A DNA stretch of 16,730 nt, taken from NCBI GenBank assembly GCA_963632245.1, contig CAVGTF010000032.1, positions 1 through 16,730 on the forward strand. Direction: 5' to 3'. Origin of the DNA: UBA1724 sp963632245. GTDB lineage: Bacteria > Verrucomicrobiota > Lentisphaeria > Oligosphaerales > Oligosphaeraceae. The translations under genes were made by a program, and so were the position numbers. Each line of letters starts with the position of its first letter. Position 1 is the stretch's first letter. Below are positions 8,082 to 15,364 of this stretch, piece after piece. The notes beneath the pieces were generated by a model, which saw only the letters and a list, made by a program, of their open reading frames with translations, did not search any database and had not been told where the DNA came from.

Positions 8082-11000
8082 TTACGCCATGCTGGCGTTG
8101 GCGTGATGGATGCGGACGTCCAAGCACAGGCTCATCATTTCCCGCAACAGGACGTTGAAGGATTCGGGCACGTCGGCTTCCAGCTCGTTCTCGCCCTTCA
8201 TGATGGAGTCGTAGATCTTGGTACGGCCGTTGATGTCGTCGGACTTGACGGTGAGCATTTCCTGGAGGGTATAGGCGGCGCCGTAGGCCTCCAGAGCCCA
8301 GACCTCCATTTCACCGAAACGCTGTCCACCGCCCTGGGCCTTGCCACCCAGAGGCTGCTGGGTAACCAGGGAGTAGGGACCCACCGCACGGGCGTGGATC
8401 TTGTTGACCACTAGGTGGTCCAGCTTCAGCATGTAGATCTGTCCCACCATGACGCGCTGATCGAAGGCATCGCCGGTGCGGCCATCGTAGAGGCGGGTCT
8501 TGCCGTCGATGTCCACGAAGTCGTCGGTGCGGTCGCGGCCATTGGCGTCGGTGATCTTTCCGCCGGTGCAGGCCTGGTCGTCACGCTTGCCGACATTCCA
8601 GCCGGCCGCGGAGATCAGCTTCCGGAGGTCATCCTTGGCCTTCTCCACCTCGCGGCCCTCCACCTTGCGGAGGGCGACCATGGTCTTTTCGGGGACGGTC
8701 TGGCCGGCGGCCTGCGCCACCTTCACCAGACGGGCGCGCTCCAGCAGGTCGGTCATGCGCTCCTCGGGCATGCCATCGAAGGCGGGAGTCGCCACATTGA
8801 TGCCCAGGATCTTGGCGGCATAACCGGCGTGGGTCTCGAAGACCTGTCCGATGTTCATTCGGGAAGGCACACCCATGGGGTTCAGGACGATCTCGACGGG
8901 AGTGCCATCGGCCATGAAGGGCAGATCCTCCACGGGGACGATCTTGGAGACGATACCCTTGTTACCGTGACGTCCGGCCATCTTGTCACCAATGGAGAGG
9001 CGACGCTTGCTGGCGATGTAGACCTTCACGTTGGTGATCTTGCCGGGATCGGCACCCTCGTTCTTCTGCAGCAGCTCGATGGCCTCCTGGCAGCAGCGCT
9101 CGTTCTCACGCAGCTTGGGCCGGAACTTCTTGAAGATCTCCTCCAGCTTGGTCTTCACCTCGCCGTCGTGCATCTGGAAGCGCTCGTAGTTCTCCGCCAG
9201 CTTGTTCAGCATCTGGATGGTGATCTTGCGCTCGGCGGGGATGATGATCTCGTTCTCCTGGGTCTCGGGATTCAGGTAGGTGATCTCCTGGGAGATCTTG
9301 TTGCCCGCATACTCGGAACGCAACTCGTTCACCAGATCGCTCAGGATGTCCGCACGCTTGCTGCGATAACGCTCGCGGGTCTCCTTCTGGCTGTTGCGCA
9401 ACTCCTCCTTGTTCATCTTCACCTTCGCGGGATCCTGATTCCGGCGCAGGCGCAGATCCATGACCACGCCGTCGTTGCCGGGCTCGGTCTTCAGGGAGGT
9501 GTCCTTCACGTCGCTGGACTTCTCGCCGAAGATGGCCTTCATCAGGCGCTCCTCAGGAGCCAGGTCGGTCTCCTGCTTGGGAGTGACCTTGCCGACCAGC
9601 ACGTCGCCGGGCTTCACAACCGCACCCAGACGAATCACACCCTCGGTGTCCAGATTGCTCAGGGACTCCTGGGAGACATTCGGGATGTCGCGGGTGATTT
9701 CCTCGACGCTGGAATTGTTGGCGGTCTGCTGCTTGGTGGGACGGACCTCCACTTCCTGGAGGTTGATGTGCACGGAGGTGTAGATGTCTTCCTGCACCAG
9801 CTTCTCGCTGATGATGATGGCATCCTCGTAGTTGTAGCCGCGCCAGGACATGAAGGCCACCAACACGTTGCGGCCCAGAGCCAGCTCGCCGCCGTCGGTG
9901 CAGGCACCGTCCGCCAGGGGCTGGTCCTTCTTCACGGCCTGTCCAGTGACCACGATGGGACGCTGGTTGACCAGGGTGCAGGCGTTGGAACGCAGGAACT
10001 TGAAGAGCAGGTAGACCTGCACCTCGGGGGTATCCAGATTCCGCACGTAGTCCGCCGCGGTCTTGCCCTCGGGGAACTTGCCGTTGGGAGTGACGATGAC
10101 CTTGTAGCCATCGGCCCAGGCGACCACGCCGTCACGAGTGGCGGCCTGGATGGCGTGGGAGTAGCGGGCGATGACGCCCTCCATGCCGGTGCCCACGAGG
10201 GGCGCCTCAGGCTTCATCAGAGGAACGGCCTGACGCTGCATGTTGCAGCCCATCAGCGCGCGGTTGGCGTCATCGTGCTCCAAGAAGGTGATGACACTGG
10301 CAGCAGCAGAGATCATCTGCTTGGGGGACACGTCGATGAAGTCCACATCCTTGGCGGGGAACTCGCCGGCCTCACCGGCCTTGCGGCCCAGGACGTATTC
10401 GTTGATGAAGCGGCCCTCTTCGTCGCGGGGCGCATTGGCCTGCGCGATCACGTGCTGCTCTTCCTCGTCCGCCTTCATGTAGACGATGTCGGCATTGCCC
10501 TTCTTGTCAGTGACCACCTTGCCGTCCTTCACACGGCAGTAGGGAGTGCGGATGAAACCAAACTCGTCCAGCTGTGCATAAAGCGCCAAGCTGGAGATCA
10601 GACCGATATTGGGGCCTTCAGGAGTCTCGATGGGGCAGATACGGCCGTAGTGACTGGCGTGGACGTCACGGACCTCGGCGCCTGCGCGGTCACGGGTCAG
10701 ACCGCCAGGACCCAGGGCAGAGAGACGGCGCTTGTTGGTCAGCTCGGACAGGCAGTTGGTCTGGTCCATGAACTGGGAGAGCTGGTTGTGCTGGAAGAAG
10801 TCGTTGACCGCGCTCTCGAAGCCCTTGGTGCTGATGAGGCTGCTGATGTTGACAGAGCCATTCTCGCTGTGGCGGTTTGCCTTGCGCTCACGGGCGGCGT
10901 TGGCAACGCGGTTCAGACCCACGCGGCACTGGTTCTGCAGAAGCTCGCCAATGGTGCGGATACGGCGGCGGGACAGGTGGTCGATGTCGTCCTGCTTGCC

Positions 11001-12149
11001 GTTGTTCTTGTAGAGGCGCATGAGCTCGCGGGTGGCCGCGGCGATATCCCACTTGGTCAGGGTGCGCTCGTGGGCATCCACATTGAGGCCCAGCTGCTGG
11101 TTCAGCTTGAAACGGCCCACCAGACCCAGGTCGTAGCGGCGCTCGTCCTGGAACATGCGCTCGAAGAGACCCTTGGCATTCACCGCATTGGCGGGATCGC
11201 TGGGGCGCATGCGCTTGTAGATCTCCTTCTGGGCATCCTCGCAGGTACGGAAGCCCTCCTTGCGGTCGTTGACCAGGCAGTTGATGAAATAGTCACCAAT
11301 CTCGTTGGTATCCACCAGGAGGATCTTCTTCACGCCGGCGTCCTTCAGGCGATCCAGCGCGCTGGGATCCAGGGCCTCCAGGCCCTGCAGCAGCACGGTC
11401 TCCTTGTCCTCAGGATCCAGAATGTCCTCGACGGTGGTGAAGTGGGAGGGATCGGGCTCCTTGAGCAGGGAAGCCACGGTCTTCTCCTGGACGCCATAGA
11501 CGTCATTCAGGATGTCACGATCATTGTCGTAGCCGAAGGCGCGCAGGAAGGTGGAAACACGGAACTTTCTGCGGCGGCGCTTGCGGTCGAGGTAGATGTA
11601 CATCATGTCGCGGATGTCGAACTGGACCTCCAGCCAAGATCCGTGATCAGGAAGGATCTTGTAGCTGTAGATCAGCTTGCCGCTGGGATGGTGGGTGGTC
11701 TCGAAGCAGACGCCGGGAGAACGGTGCAACTGGCTGACGATGACACGCTCACTGCCATTGATGATGAAGGAGCCGCTGGGAGTCATCAGGGGGATGTGTC
11801 CCATGCGAAGACGCTCCTCGTGAATGTCCTTGTTGCTGGCGCCCTTCATGCGGAAGGTGACGAAGAGGTCGCCCTGGTAGGTGCCGCCAGACTTCAACAG
11901 CTCGGAGAGGTCGTTGTCGCCCTCCACGATCTCATAGTTCACAAACTCCACGCCAAAGGCGTTCTTGCTGCCGGAGGTCGCAGGCGGGAAGGTATCCGCC
12001 AACACCTCCTGCAAACCGACATGCTTCCGCTTTTCGGGGGCCGTCCCCATCTGCAGGAAATCCGCGTAGGACTTGGTCTGCAATTCAATCAGATCCGGAA
12101 TGGGAAGAACTTCCTTCAGACGGCCAAAGTTGATGCGCTCGCCTTTCAT
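8082..12149 (-). CDS. rpoB: DNA-directed RNA polymerase subunit beta
   Basis: The 1355-aa protein is close to the E. coli length (1342). It contains the protrusion and lobe sequences, the Rif region (451-477: FFQHNQLSQFMDQTN...), the fork-loop signature GRICPIETPEGPNIGLI, the KMAGRHGNKG motif and the conserved C-terminal clamp segment (GGKAQGGGQRFGEMEVWALEAYGA). The start is set by the ATG at 12149, with AAAGGAG at 12154-12160 just upstream and typical beta N-terminal sequence (INFGRLKEVLPIPDLIELQ). The frame stays open for 83 more codons upstream, but that extension is leader DNA and resembles no beta subunit. The Rif region differs from E. coli at several positions, notably Asn472 at the site of His526. 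The gene lies 522 bp after rplL and is preceded by two attenuator-like hairpins. Confidence 0.98.
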   Translation of the reverse strand: MKGERINFGRLKEVLPIPDLIELQTKSYADFLQMGTAPEKRKHVGLQEVLADTFPPATSGSKNAFGVEFVNYEIVEGDNDLSELLKSGGTYQGDLFVTFRMKGASNKDIHEERLRMGHIPLMTPSGSFIINGSERVIVSQLHRSPGVCFETTHHPSGKLIYSYKILPDHGSWLEVQFDIRDMMYIYLDRKRRRRKFRVSTFLRAFGYDNDRDILNDVYGVQEKTVASLLKEPDPSHFTTVEDILDPEDKETVLLQGLEALDPSALDRLKDAGVKKILLVDTNEIGDYFINCLVNDRKEGFRTCEDAQKEIYKRMRPSDPANAVNAKGLFERMFQDERRYDLGLVGRFKLNQQLGLNVDAHERTLTKWDIAAATRELMRLYKNNGKQDDIDHLSRRRIRTIGELLQNQCRVGLNRVANAARERKANRHSENGSVNISSLISTKGFESAVNDFFQHNQLSQFMDQTNCLSELTNKRRLSALGPGGLTRDRAGAEVRDVHASHYGRICPIETPEGPNIGLISSLALYAQLDEFGFIRTPYCRVKDGKVVTDKKGNADIVYMKADEEEQHVIAQANAPRDEEGRFINEYVLGRKAGEAGEFPAKDVDFIDVSPKQMISAAASVITFLEHDDANRALMGCNMQRQAVPLMKPEAPLVGTGMEGVIARYSHAIQAATRDGVVAWADGYKVIVTPNGKFPEGKTAADYVRNLDTPEVQVYLLFKFLRSNACTLVNQRPIVVTGQAVKKDQPLADGACTDGGELALGRNVLVAFMSWRGYNYEDAIIISEKLVQEDIYTSVHINLQEVEVRPTKQQTANNSSVEEITRDIPNVSQESLSNLDTEGVIRLGAVVKPGDVLVGKVTPKQETDLAPEERLMKAIFGEKSSDVKDTSLKTEPGNDGVVMDLRLRRNQDPAKVKMNKEELRNSQKETRERYRSKRADILSDLVNELRSEYAGNKISQEITYLNPETQENEIIIPAERKITIQMLNKLAENYERFQMHDGEVKTKLEEIFKKFRPKLRENERCCQEAIELLQKNEGADPGKITNVKVYIASKRRLSIGDKMAGRHGNKGIVSKIVPVEDLPFMADGTPVEIVLNPMGVPSRMNIGQVFETHAGYAAKILGINVATPAFDGMPEERMTDLLERARLVKVAQAAGQTVPEKTMVALRKVEGREVEKAKDDLRKLISAAGWNVGKRDDQACTGGKITDANGRDRTDDFVDIDGKTRLYDGRTGDAFDQRVMVGQIYMLKLDHLVVNKIHARAVGPYSLVTQQPLGGKAQGGGQRFGEMEVWALEAYGAAYTLQEMLTVKSDDINGRTKIYDSIMKGENELEADVPESFNVLLREMMSLCLDVRIHHANASMA

Positions 12150-12207
12150 CTTGCTCCTTTGTGAAAAAAGAAGGGTGGAAAAACACGGATGCGCCGCACT
12201 CCCAGAC

Positions 12208-12230
12208 AAAAAAAAGGGCAAATGCCCCCT
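12208..12230 (-). terminator. Attenuator-like terminator just before rpoB
   Basis: On the minus strand AGGGGGC (12230-12224) pairs with GCCCTTT (12219-12213) around an ATTT loop. This gives 7 bp including two G-U pairs, and an unbroken run of eight T (12215-12208) forms the end of the stem and the tail. It ends 58 nt before the rpoB ATG. A stem this short should terminate only partly, as expected of an attenuator inside an operon. Confidence 0.65.
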
Positions 12231-12262
12231 AGGACAAACGGAGAATCCGCAGTGGAGGAAAC

Positions 12263-12298
12263 AAAAAAAAGGAACCAGAATTCCGCGGAAAACCCTGG
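12263..12298 (-). terminator. Second attenuator-like hairpin before rpoB
   Basis: On the minus strand 12298-12275 folds into a 10-bp stem (outer CCAG/CTGG, four G-U pairs) with a CCGC loop. It is followed by TTCC and then eight T (12270-12263). It lies 33 nt upstream of the first T8 terminator. The G-U pairs make it weaker than a classical terminator. Confidence 0.45.
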
Positions 12299-12646
12299 CA
12301 GGAGAGGAAATCACTCCTCCCATCGCCCACGCCACGGAACAAAATACGCCTCCCGCAAAAACCGATAACTCTTGGGGCGATCTACTTGGTCTCACCACCC
12401 CGCTAAAGTCCCGCGGAAGAACTCTCTCTAAAAAAATGGAAACGCCGCGAAGGGCAACAAGCCCTCCACAGACATCCCCGGGTCTCCAGAACAGAAAAAG
12501 AACAACTCCTGTCCGAGAGAGCCGGGGGCGCCCCGTCTCCAGGGCGCAAAAGCGCCGCAGAGCCCATCCCGGTCCCCAAAAGACAGAGGCTCACGCCTCC
12601 ATCTCCAGGGAAAAACCGGGGCTTGCGCCCTGCGGCGGTGTCGAAT

Positions 12647-12665
12647 GCCGTCCCACTTGGACGGC
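12647..12665 (-). promoter_or_regulatory. Stable hairpin directly after rplL
   Basis: GCCGTCC pairs perfectly with GGACGGC across a 5-nt loop, starting 6 nt after the rplL stop codon. There is no U-tract, so this is more likely a 3' end stabiliser or processing site for the ribosomal protein mRNA than an intrinsic terminator. Confidence 0.5.
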
Positions 12666-12671
12666 GTCAGA

Positions 12672-13070
12672 CTACTTGATCTCGACCTTGGCGCCGGCGG
12701 CCTCGAGCTTCGCCTTGATCTGCTCGGCCTCTTCCTTGCTGGCACCAGTCTTCACGGCCTTGGGAGCACCCTCGACCAGATCCTTGGCCTCCTTCAGGCC
12801 CAGACCAGTCAGAGCACGGACCTCCTTGATCACGGGGATCTTCTGAGCACCGGCATCCGCCAGGATCACATCGAACTCGGTCTTCTCCTCGACGGGAGCG
12901 GCAGCAGCGGCAGGAGCGGCGGCGGCCACGGCGACGGGGGCGGCGGCGGAGACGCCCAGGCGCTCCTCCAGACCCTTCACCAGCTTGGAGAGATCCAAAA
13001 CGGTGAGACCCTCGATGTACTTCACGAACTGCTCCATCTCAGCAGTCAACTCGATCTTTTCATCAGCCAT
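12672..13070 (-). CDS. rplL: 50S ribosomal protein L7/L12
   Basis: The 132-aa protein has the three-part L12 layout. An N-terminal dimerisation and L10-binding helix region spans about 1-38 (ELTAEMEQFVKYIEGLTVLDLSKLV in part). An Ala/Pro/Val hinge spans 41-60. The C-terminal factor-binding domain spans 62-132 and includes KIPVIKEVRALTGLGLKEAKDLVE (77-100 in part). It forms the flexible stalk that recruits translation GTPases. The ATG at 13070 was chosen over an upstream in-frame ATG at 13124 because it gives the normal L12 start (MADEKIEL) and has GAGGAA 11 nt before it; the longer frame overlaps rplJ. It is 19 nt after rplJ and is the last gene before the long rpoB leader. The stop codon is TAG. 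Confidence 0.97.
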   Translation of the reverse strand: MADEKIELTAEMEQFVKYIEGLTVLDLSKLVKGLEERLGVSAAAPVAVAAAAPAAAAAPVEEKTEFDVILADAGAQKIPVIKEVRALTGLGLKEAKDLVEGAPKAVKTGASKEEAEQIKAKLEAAGAKVEIK

Positions 13071-13089
13071 TGTAGTAGTTTCCTCTGTT

Positions 13090-13629
13090 TTAAGCGGCTT
13101 GCTCTTTCTTCTGCAAGAAAGCATTTAAGACGTACACAACACTCGACAACTTCGCATTGAGGACGCGAACCAACTGACCGGCAGGAGCCTGCAGGAGCCC
13201 CAGCAACTGGCCAAGGAGAGCCTCCCGGGGCGGCAGATCCGCCAGGGCGACAACGTCTTCCGCGGAGAGCAACTGCCCCTCGAACCAGCCAGCCTTGATG
13301 GTGACCTTCGGGGACTTGTCCTCCTTGATGACGTCCTTTGCCAGATCCTTCACCGCCTTCGCCAATGCAACGGGATCCGCGTTTCCGCTGACCACTGCGC
13401 TGGCAAGGGTGAATTTCCGCTCGGCCAAGGCGTCGTAGCCCAGGGCGCCGGCGGCCTTCGCAATCAAGGTGTTCTTGACCACGTGGACCTCACCACCCAG
13501 AGCGGCGAGCTTGGTGCGGAATTCGCTGAATTCGGCGACGGTCAGAGCGTCGAAACCAATGATGAAAACGGGCTTGTCTTTCAACAGACCCTTCACCACT
13601 TCCAACATCTGAACTTTTTCTGGTCTCAT
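13090..13629 (-). CDS. rplJ: 50S ribosomal protein L10
   Basis: The 179-aa protein has L10 length and features: an N-terminal globular domain that binds 23S rRNA with L11, including VFIIGFDALTVAEFSEFRTKLAALG and VVKNTLIAKA, then a C-terminal helix (LNAFLQKKEQ) that holds L12 dimers. The start is the ATG at 13629, with AAGGAG 9 nt upstream inside the end of rplA. The gap to rplA is only 3 nt, so there is no room for the separate L10 leader found in many bacteria; any L10-binding autoregulatory structure would have to lie within rplA coding sequence. Translational coupling to rplA is likely. Confidence 0.96.
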   Translation of the reverse strand: MRPEKVQMLEVVKGLLKDKPVFIIGFDALTVAEFSEFRTKLAALGGEVHVVKNTLIAKAAGALGYDALAERKFTLASAVVSGNADPVALAKAVKDLAKDVIKEDKSPKVTIKAGWFEGQLLSAEDVVALADLPPREALLGQLLGLLQAPAGQLVRVLNAKLSSVVYVLNAFLQKKEQAA

Positions 13630-13632
13630 CGC

Positions 13633-14334
13633 TTACTTCTCCTTCAGCTTCGCATTCACGTCCAGAGGAATTCCAGGGCCCATGGTGGAGCACAGGGTGA
13701 CTCCCTGCATGTACTGCCCCTTCACGGCGGCAGGACGGGCCTTCAGAATGGTCTTGAACGCGGTGTTCATGTTTTCCAGAATGGCGTCGGCATCGAAAGA
13801 AAGCTTGCCCACGGGCATCATCACGCAGCCGGCCTTGTCGCAGCGGTATTCCACACGACCTGCCTTGGCTTCCTTCACGGCAGTACCGGTATCATCGGTC
13901 ACCGTGCCGGTCTTGGGATTGGGCATGAGTCCACGGGGACCCAGCACACGACCCAAGGTACGCACTTCCTTCATGGCGGCGGGAGTGGCAATCAGGACAT
14001 CGAAGTCCAGCCAGCCACCCTTGATCTTCTGGAGGAGTTCCTGGTAGCCGACCTCGTCCGCACCAGCGGCCTTCGCGGCGTCAGCGGCAGGGCCATCGGC
14101 CACCACCACCACCCGCTGGGTCTTGCCAGTGCCGCGGGGAAGCACGATGGCTCCACGCACGATCTGGTCAGACTGACGGGGATCAATACCCAGCACGAAC
14201 GCCAGCTCGACAGTCTCGTCGAACTTCGCCGTGGGCATGGACTTCAGGAGCTTCACGCCCTCTTCAAAGAGGTAGTTCTTGCTGCGGTCAAGATTCGCGC
14301 AGCGGGAACGATAGAGCTTGCTTCTCTTTTTCAT
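13633..14334 (-). CDS. rplA: 50S ribosomal protein L1
   Basis: The 233-aa protein has L1 length. It shows the family signatures DVLIATPAAMKEVRTLGRVLG, GPRGLMPNPKTGTV and, near the C-terminus, GVTLCSTMGPGIPLDV. L1 binds the mobile L1 stalk of 23S rRNA and in many bacteria represses its own operon by binding the rplK leader mRNA. The ATG at 14334 overlaps the rplK stop as ATGA (4-nt overlap), which implies translational coupling. The N-terminus is basic (MKKRSKLYRSR), as usual for L1. Nothing is missing or unusual. Confidence 0.97.
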   Translation of the reverse strand: MKKRSKLYRSRCANLDRSKNYLFEEGVKLLKSMPTAKFDETVELAFVLGIDPRQSDQIVRGAIVLPRGTGKTQRVVVVADGPAADAAKAAGADEVGYQELLQKIKGGWLDFDVLIATPAAMKEVRTLGRVLGPRGLMPNPKTGTVTDDTGTAVKEAKAGRVEYRCDKAGCVMMPVGKLSFDADAILENMNTAFKTILKARPAAVKGQYMQGVTLCSTMGPGIPLDVNAKLKEK

Positions 14335-14756
14335 TCCACCACCTCGATGCCCATGCTGCGGGCGGTTCCGGCGATGACTTTCACCGCCGCGTCCATACTA
14401 CGGGAGTTCATGTCGGCCTTCTTGGTCTCCGCAATCGCCTCGAGGTCCTTGCGGGTCACTTTGCCGACCTTCTCCTTGCCGGGGGTCTTGGCGCCAGAAG
14501 CAATTCCAGCAGCCTTCTTCAATAGAACAGCAGCGGGCGGGGACTTGGTGATGAAGGTGAAGGAACGGTCCTGATAGACCGTGATCACCACAGGAATCAC
14601 CAGACCGGCCTGCGCCTGGGTAGCAGCATTGAACTGCTTGCAGAACGCCATGATGTTCACGCCAGCCTGACCCAATGCCGGACCCACAGGAGGGGCGGGA
14701 TTGGCGGCACCGGCGGGAATCTGTAGGCGAACCACACCCGTGACTTTTTTAGCCAT
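14331..14756 (-). CDS. rplK: 50S ribosomal protein L11
   Basis: The 141-aa protein has exact family length. It has the L11 N-terminal domain (VVRLQIPAGAANPAPPVGPALGQAGVNIMAFCKQFNAAT in part), with the Pro-rich stretch where thiostrepton and factors act, and a C-terminal rRNA-binding domain (KVTRKDLEAIAETKKADMNS; AGTARSMGIEVVE). It forms the base of the L10/L12 stalk. The ATG at 14756 has TAGGAA about 9 nt upstream. It is the first gene of the cluster here: a promoter and a foldable leader lie in the 160 nt upstream, and nusG and secE, which often precede rplK, are not adjacent. Confidence 0.97.
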   Translation of the reverse strand: MAKKVTGVVRLQIPAGAANPAPPVGPALGQAGVNIMAFCKQFNAATQAQAGLVIPVVITVYQDRSFTFITKSPPAAVLLKKAAGIASGAKTPGKEKVGKVTRKDLEAIAETKKADMNSRSMDAAVKVIAGTARSMGIEVVE

Positions 14757-14793
14757 TGTCTTGTTCCTAATTTGGACATCCTCTGGTAAGAGA

Positions 14794-14870
14794 TGGCAGG
14801 TTCTCTCCCGGAAAATGTCACTTTTTCGTTGTCTTGCGACGACTCCTGTCAGAAATCGTCACACCTGCCA
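14794..14870 (-). promoter_or_regulatory. Structured leader of the rplK operon, possible L1-type autoregulatory site
   Basis: A perfect 8-bp pair, TGGCAGGT (14870-14863) with ACCTGCCA (14801-14794), closes a 61-nt domain on the minus strand. Inside it GACGA/TCGTC can form a second helix (about 14859-14837). The domain falls between the predicted transcription start and the rplK ribosome binding site. The position fits feedback control by a ribosomal protein, but I cannot show the L1-binding core from sequence alone. Confidence 0.45.
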
Positions 14871-14888
14871 CTCGAAAGGCAATTGCGT

Positions 14889-14916
14889 ACTATATGCCTT
14901 CCAAAAACTTTTGCAA
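14889..14916 (-). promoter_or_regulatory. Sigma70-like promoter of the rplK-rplA-rplJ-rplL-rpoB-rpoC cluster
   Basis: On the minus strand TTGCAA (14916-14911) and TATAGT (14894-14889) are separated by 16 nt, matching consensus at 4 of 6 and 5 of 6 positions. An A/T-rich spacer start and a tuned distance of about 125 nt to the rplK ATG support it. It is the best promoter match I saw in the window. Confidence 0.65.
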
Positions 14917-14977
14917 CCCCACTCACACACCCCAAAACAAAGCCCCCGTCCCCATGGCGCCCGCGCACCACGTGACA

Positions 14978-15030
14978 TAACTACTTAGCAATTAGTGATT
15001 AGGGATTAGTTTAGCGGTCGCTGCGCGGCT
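14978..15030 (+). repeat. Heptamer-plus-palindrome repeat element, copy C
   Basis: The 25-bp core (14978-15002) contains TTAGCAATTAGTG, identical to copies A and B. Units ATTAGTG, ATTAGGG, ATTAGTT and TAGCGGT follow, then CGCTGCGCGG. The heptamers are closest to a perfect tandem repeat in this copy. It lies about 60 bp upstream of the rplK promoter, in the same orientation as copy B. Confidence 0.85.
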
Positions 15031-15364
15031 CTTCCGAGGCTCCTGAAGCCGCGCCCCCACACACGCACTGCAGTTTCCTACACAGAAAAATCGAAAGAAC
15101 GGGGACTGCCGCCCACGCGCCTCGCCCCTTCCCCGTGGAATCACTCGTAATTTCCAACTGCGGCGCACTCTGGCGCCGCTCTGACGATCCTCCGCTACTC
15201 CCCTACTACCTGCTCCCTCCTTCCTGTTTTTGCGGGCGCATTTCCGCCCGCTTGTCGCACGCGCCGGTAGATTCCAGCGCGGGGTTTCAGGGCCACCCGA
15301 AACCCTGGCAAAACTTCCTCCCTCCTCCCTCCTCCTTCTTCCTTTTTTGCATCATAGTACCTCC
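15031..15364. other. Noncoding region with serial hairpins and a pyrimidine tract
   Basis: No gene is convincing here. Perfect inverted repeats occur at 15160-15179 (GCGGCGC/GCGCCGC, 6-nt loop), 15232-15251 (GCGGGCG/CGCCCGC, 6-nt loop) and 15282-15305 (GGGTTTC/GAAACCC). From about 15316 to 15350 the plus strand is almost pure C/T with repeated CCTCC blocks, so the minus strand carries runs of GGAGG. The tract ends 15 nt before the plus-strand gene and leaves that gene without a Shine-Dalgarno sequence. Confidence 0.55.

Larger units (their letters stand above)
12150..12671 (-). other. Long rplL-rpoB intergenic leader with regulatory hairpins
   Basis: These 522 bp hold no recognisable gene. 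In the direction of transcription they contain a GCCGTCC/GGACGGC hairpin (12665-12647), a GAGGC/GCCTC hairpin with a short U run (12599-12578), a GGCGC/GCGCC hairpin (12556-12543), three copies of CTGGAGA (near 12602, 12536 and 12483), and two hairpin-plus-T8 structures listed separately. Short frames here (for example at 12594-12403) are Cys/Arg-rich and unlike real proteins. In E. coli the same gap carries an attenuator and an RNase III site, so regulation here is expected. Confidence 0.6.

Noticed and set aside
8415..12164. A 1249-codon open frame on the plus strand opposite rpoB
   Set aside because: Same cause as the rpoC shadow: strong third-position bias in rpoB leaves few stops on the other strand. 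No protein features are seen.
12150..12398. An 83-residue N-terminal extension of RpoB
   Set aside because: The ATG at 12149 has an AAAGGAG and typical beta-subunit sequence follows it. The extension crosses two terminator-like hairpins and is rich in Phe, Cys and Ser with no homology to the beta subunit.
12403..12594. A 63-codon frame in the rplL-rpoB gap as a possible leader peptide
   Set aside because: The composition is Cys/Arg/Ser-rich, the start is weak and no run of regulatory codons is seen. The hairpins explain the region better.
13071..13124. An 18-residue extension of L7/L12
   Set aside because: It overlaps the end of rplJ, and the downstream ATG at 13070 gives the standard L12 N-terminus with its own ribosome binding site.
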